Of a DNA stretch of 64,000 nt, positions 62,939 to 64,000 are shown piece after piece. The first letter of the stretch is position 1; every line of letters starts with the position of its first letter. The stretch covers positions 2,480,001 to 2,544,000 of the forward strand of contig OY730442.1 in assembly GCA_963422685.1 (NCBI GenBank), given 5' to 3'. The DNA is from Spongiihabitans sp963422685 (GTDB lineage Bacteria; Pseudomonadota; Gammaproteobacteria; Arenicellales; Poriferihabitantaceae). Position numbers and translations under genes: made by a program. The notes under the pieces were generated by a model. The model was not told the DNA's origin. It worked only from the letters and a program-made list of their open reading frames with translations, and did not search any database.

Positions 62939-63810
62939 CGAATGAAGTCATTCTGACCTGTGCGGTAACTGGCGGACATGCAAATTTTGCCAGACATCCC
63001 GATTATCCGATCACTCCCCGACAAATAGCGAATAACTGTATCGAAGCGGGCAAAGCCGGCGCCGCCATCGCCCACATTCATGTGCGCGACCCGGATACTG
63101 GCATGCGTTCGGGCGACCCGGCCCTGTTCCGCGAGGTGTATCAGCGCATCAAGGATTCGGGCAGCGATATTCTGATAAACCTTACCACCAGCGAAGGTGC
63201 GCGGTTTGTGCCCGGTTTGGAAAATGCCGGTACGGGCGGTGCGGGTACAACATTGCTGCAACCGCTCAAAAGATTAATCCATATTGAACAGTTGAAGCCG
63301 GATATATGTACGCTGGATGCAGGGACGTTTAATTTTGGTGAATTCATATTCGTAAACACCCCCCGGCACCTGCGCGTAATGGCCAGGCGTATTCAGGAAT
63401 TGGGGGTCAAGCCGGAGTTGGAAGTATTTGAACCGGGTCATATCATGTTCGCGCGCAAACTGATTGAGCAGGGATTGGTAAACCAGCCGCCGATGTTTCA
63501 GATTTGCCTGGGGATAGCCCATGCTGCACCAGCCACAACCGGGATTCTTGCGGTAATGAAAAACCTGTTACCCGAAAATGCCCGGTGGAGCGCGTTCGGC
63601 ATATCCCGTTGGGAATTCGATATTGTGGCTCAGGTGGTCAGCCAGAATGGCAATTGCCGGGTGGGCCTTGAGGACAACCTGTATTTGAATAAAGGTGAAT
63701 TTGCCACTAATGTGCAATTGGTAGAGCGAGCGGTGCGAATTATCCGGGAAGTGGGGCGGGAGCCCGCCACATCCGCCCAGGCCGCCCGAATGCTTGGAAT
63801 TAGGCATTAA
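62935..63810 (+). CDS. Beta-keto acid cleavage enzyme (BKACE, DUF849)
   Basis: BKACE enzymes condense a beta-keto acid with acetyl-CoA and release acetoacetate plus a CoA ester or amine. The 291-residue TIM barrel begins VILTCAVTGGHANFARHPDY, with the zinc-binding histidines of AAIAHIHVRDPDTGMRSGD, then NLTTSEGARFVPGLENAGTG, LEVFEPGHIMFARKLIEQGL and VGLEDNLYLNKGEFATN. Known substrates include 3-keto-5-aminohexanoate and dehydrocarnitine; the latter yields glycine betaine. Substrate not resolved here. Coupled to the PLP enzyme upstream. Confidence 0.88.
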   Translation: MTNEVILTCAVTGGHANFARHPDYPITPRQIANNCIEAGKAGAAIAHIHVRDPDTGMRSGDPALFREVYQRIKDSGSDILINLTTSEGARFVPGLENAGTGGAGTTLLQPLKRLIHIEQLKPDICTLDAGTFNFGEFIFVNTPRHLRVMARRIQELGVKPELEVFEPGHIMFARKLIEQGLVNQPPMFQICLGIAHAAPATTGILAVMKNLLPENARWSAFGISRWEFDIVAQVVSQNGNCRVGLEDNLYLNKGEFATNVQLVERAVRIIREVGREPATSAQAARMLGIRH

Positions 63811-64000
63811 CCTCGTTACAGGGAATAATTGAACCCTTGTTCAGGTCATAACCCGGGACATGGCGGCTGGCTTCGGTGGTTTTGGTTGGGATTGAGGCTG
63901 AATCAAGAGGAGTGTGCTGGTCCAAATCAACGACCGGCAACGCCGAATGGCGCCACCTCGGCGCCAGGTTGGTTTTCCGCCCAGCGGTTGTCGTTCGCTT
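63807..64000 (-). CDS. Possible convergent gene, C-terminal end only
   Basis: A minus-strand frame without stop from the window edge to a TAA at 63807, about 64 codons, converging on and overlapping the BKACE stop by 3 bases. It ends SASIPTKTTEASRHVPGYDL then NKGSIIPCNEVNA. The product is not recognised. An open frame this short at the edge may be chance. If it is not a gene, 63811-64000 holds nothing I can identify. Confidence 0.3.

Noticed and set aside
1..64000. CRISPR arrays, rRNA genes and prophage structural genes
   Set aside because: No regularly spaced repeats, no rRNA-like conserved blocks, and no capsid, portal or terminase-like proteins were seen on either strand.

Overview
The window looks like a chromosome piece from a Gram-negative bacterium, most likely a gammaproteobacterium. 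The evidence is a proteobacterial division/cell-wall cluster, a BamA, Skp, LpxD, FabZ, LpxA, LpxB, RnhB, DnaE run in the order typical of that class, meso-DAP-type MurE, and lipid A and outer-membrane assembly genes. No 16S gene is present, so the order is not assigned.

Region 1 (1-12075, minus strand) is a compact dcw operon: mraZ, rsmH, ftsL, ftsI, murE, murF, mraY, murD, ftsW, murG, murC (murC runs off the left edge). Most junctions overlap by 1-11 bases. A three-copy, 10-bp-periodic GTGG array in front of mraZ fits a MraZ autoregulation box. Region 2 (12559-16166) holds a NudL-type Nudix hydrolase, a Crp/Fnr regulator, a glycerate-dehydrogenase-like enzyme and HemW. Region 3 (16579-29885) is bamA, skp, lpxD, fabZ, lpxA, lpxB, rnhB, dnaE, a pabB-pabC fusion and a TauE/SafE transporter. 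Region 4 (30058-32067) has a PadR regulator with its membrane partner, and a phosphoribosyltransferase.

Region 5 (32365-40380) is a corrinoid methyl-transfer cluster: B12-binding carrier protein, DUF1638 protein, 'virulence factor' family protein, secreted alpha/beta hydrolase, methyl-THF:corrinoid methyltransferase, GFA-type protein, Fe-S/ASKHA reactivase and a GNAT. It ends in a truncated dimethylglycine-dehydrogenase-like pseudogene. Such genes move methyl groups from methylated amines (for example betaine) to tetrahydrofolate. The substrate methyltransferase (MttB type) is not in the window. The BKACE gene at the right end may feed the same betaine theme.

Region 6 (40.4-61 kb) is accessory and heavily damaged. 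It holds a low-GC, three-gene Shango-type phage-defence locus (TerB protein, BrxD-like ATPase, Lhr/BrxHI-like helicase) with stops or frameshifts in every gene, and an ArdA-like anti-restriction remnant. Next comes a myo-inositol operon (iolC-iolD-iolB-iolE-iolG with iolR) in which only iolG and iolR are whole. After it lie an IS1595 transposase tail, a 260-bp MITE-like element, and a 4.4-kb segment (about 55.2-59.6 kb) whose genes and two tRNAs look Patescibacteria-like apart from a broken autotransporter. Fragments of an aldehyde dehydrogenase and a GntR regulator follow. No frame-breaking lesion was seen in the first 39.4 kb, so the damage is concentrated here: real decay, a poorly assembled stretch, or both.

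Region 7 (61361-64000) is intact again: a DUF3461 protein, a Cys/Met-metabolism PLP enzyme and a BKACE (DUF849) enzyme.
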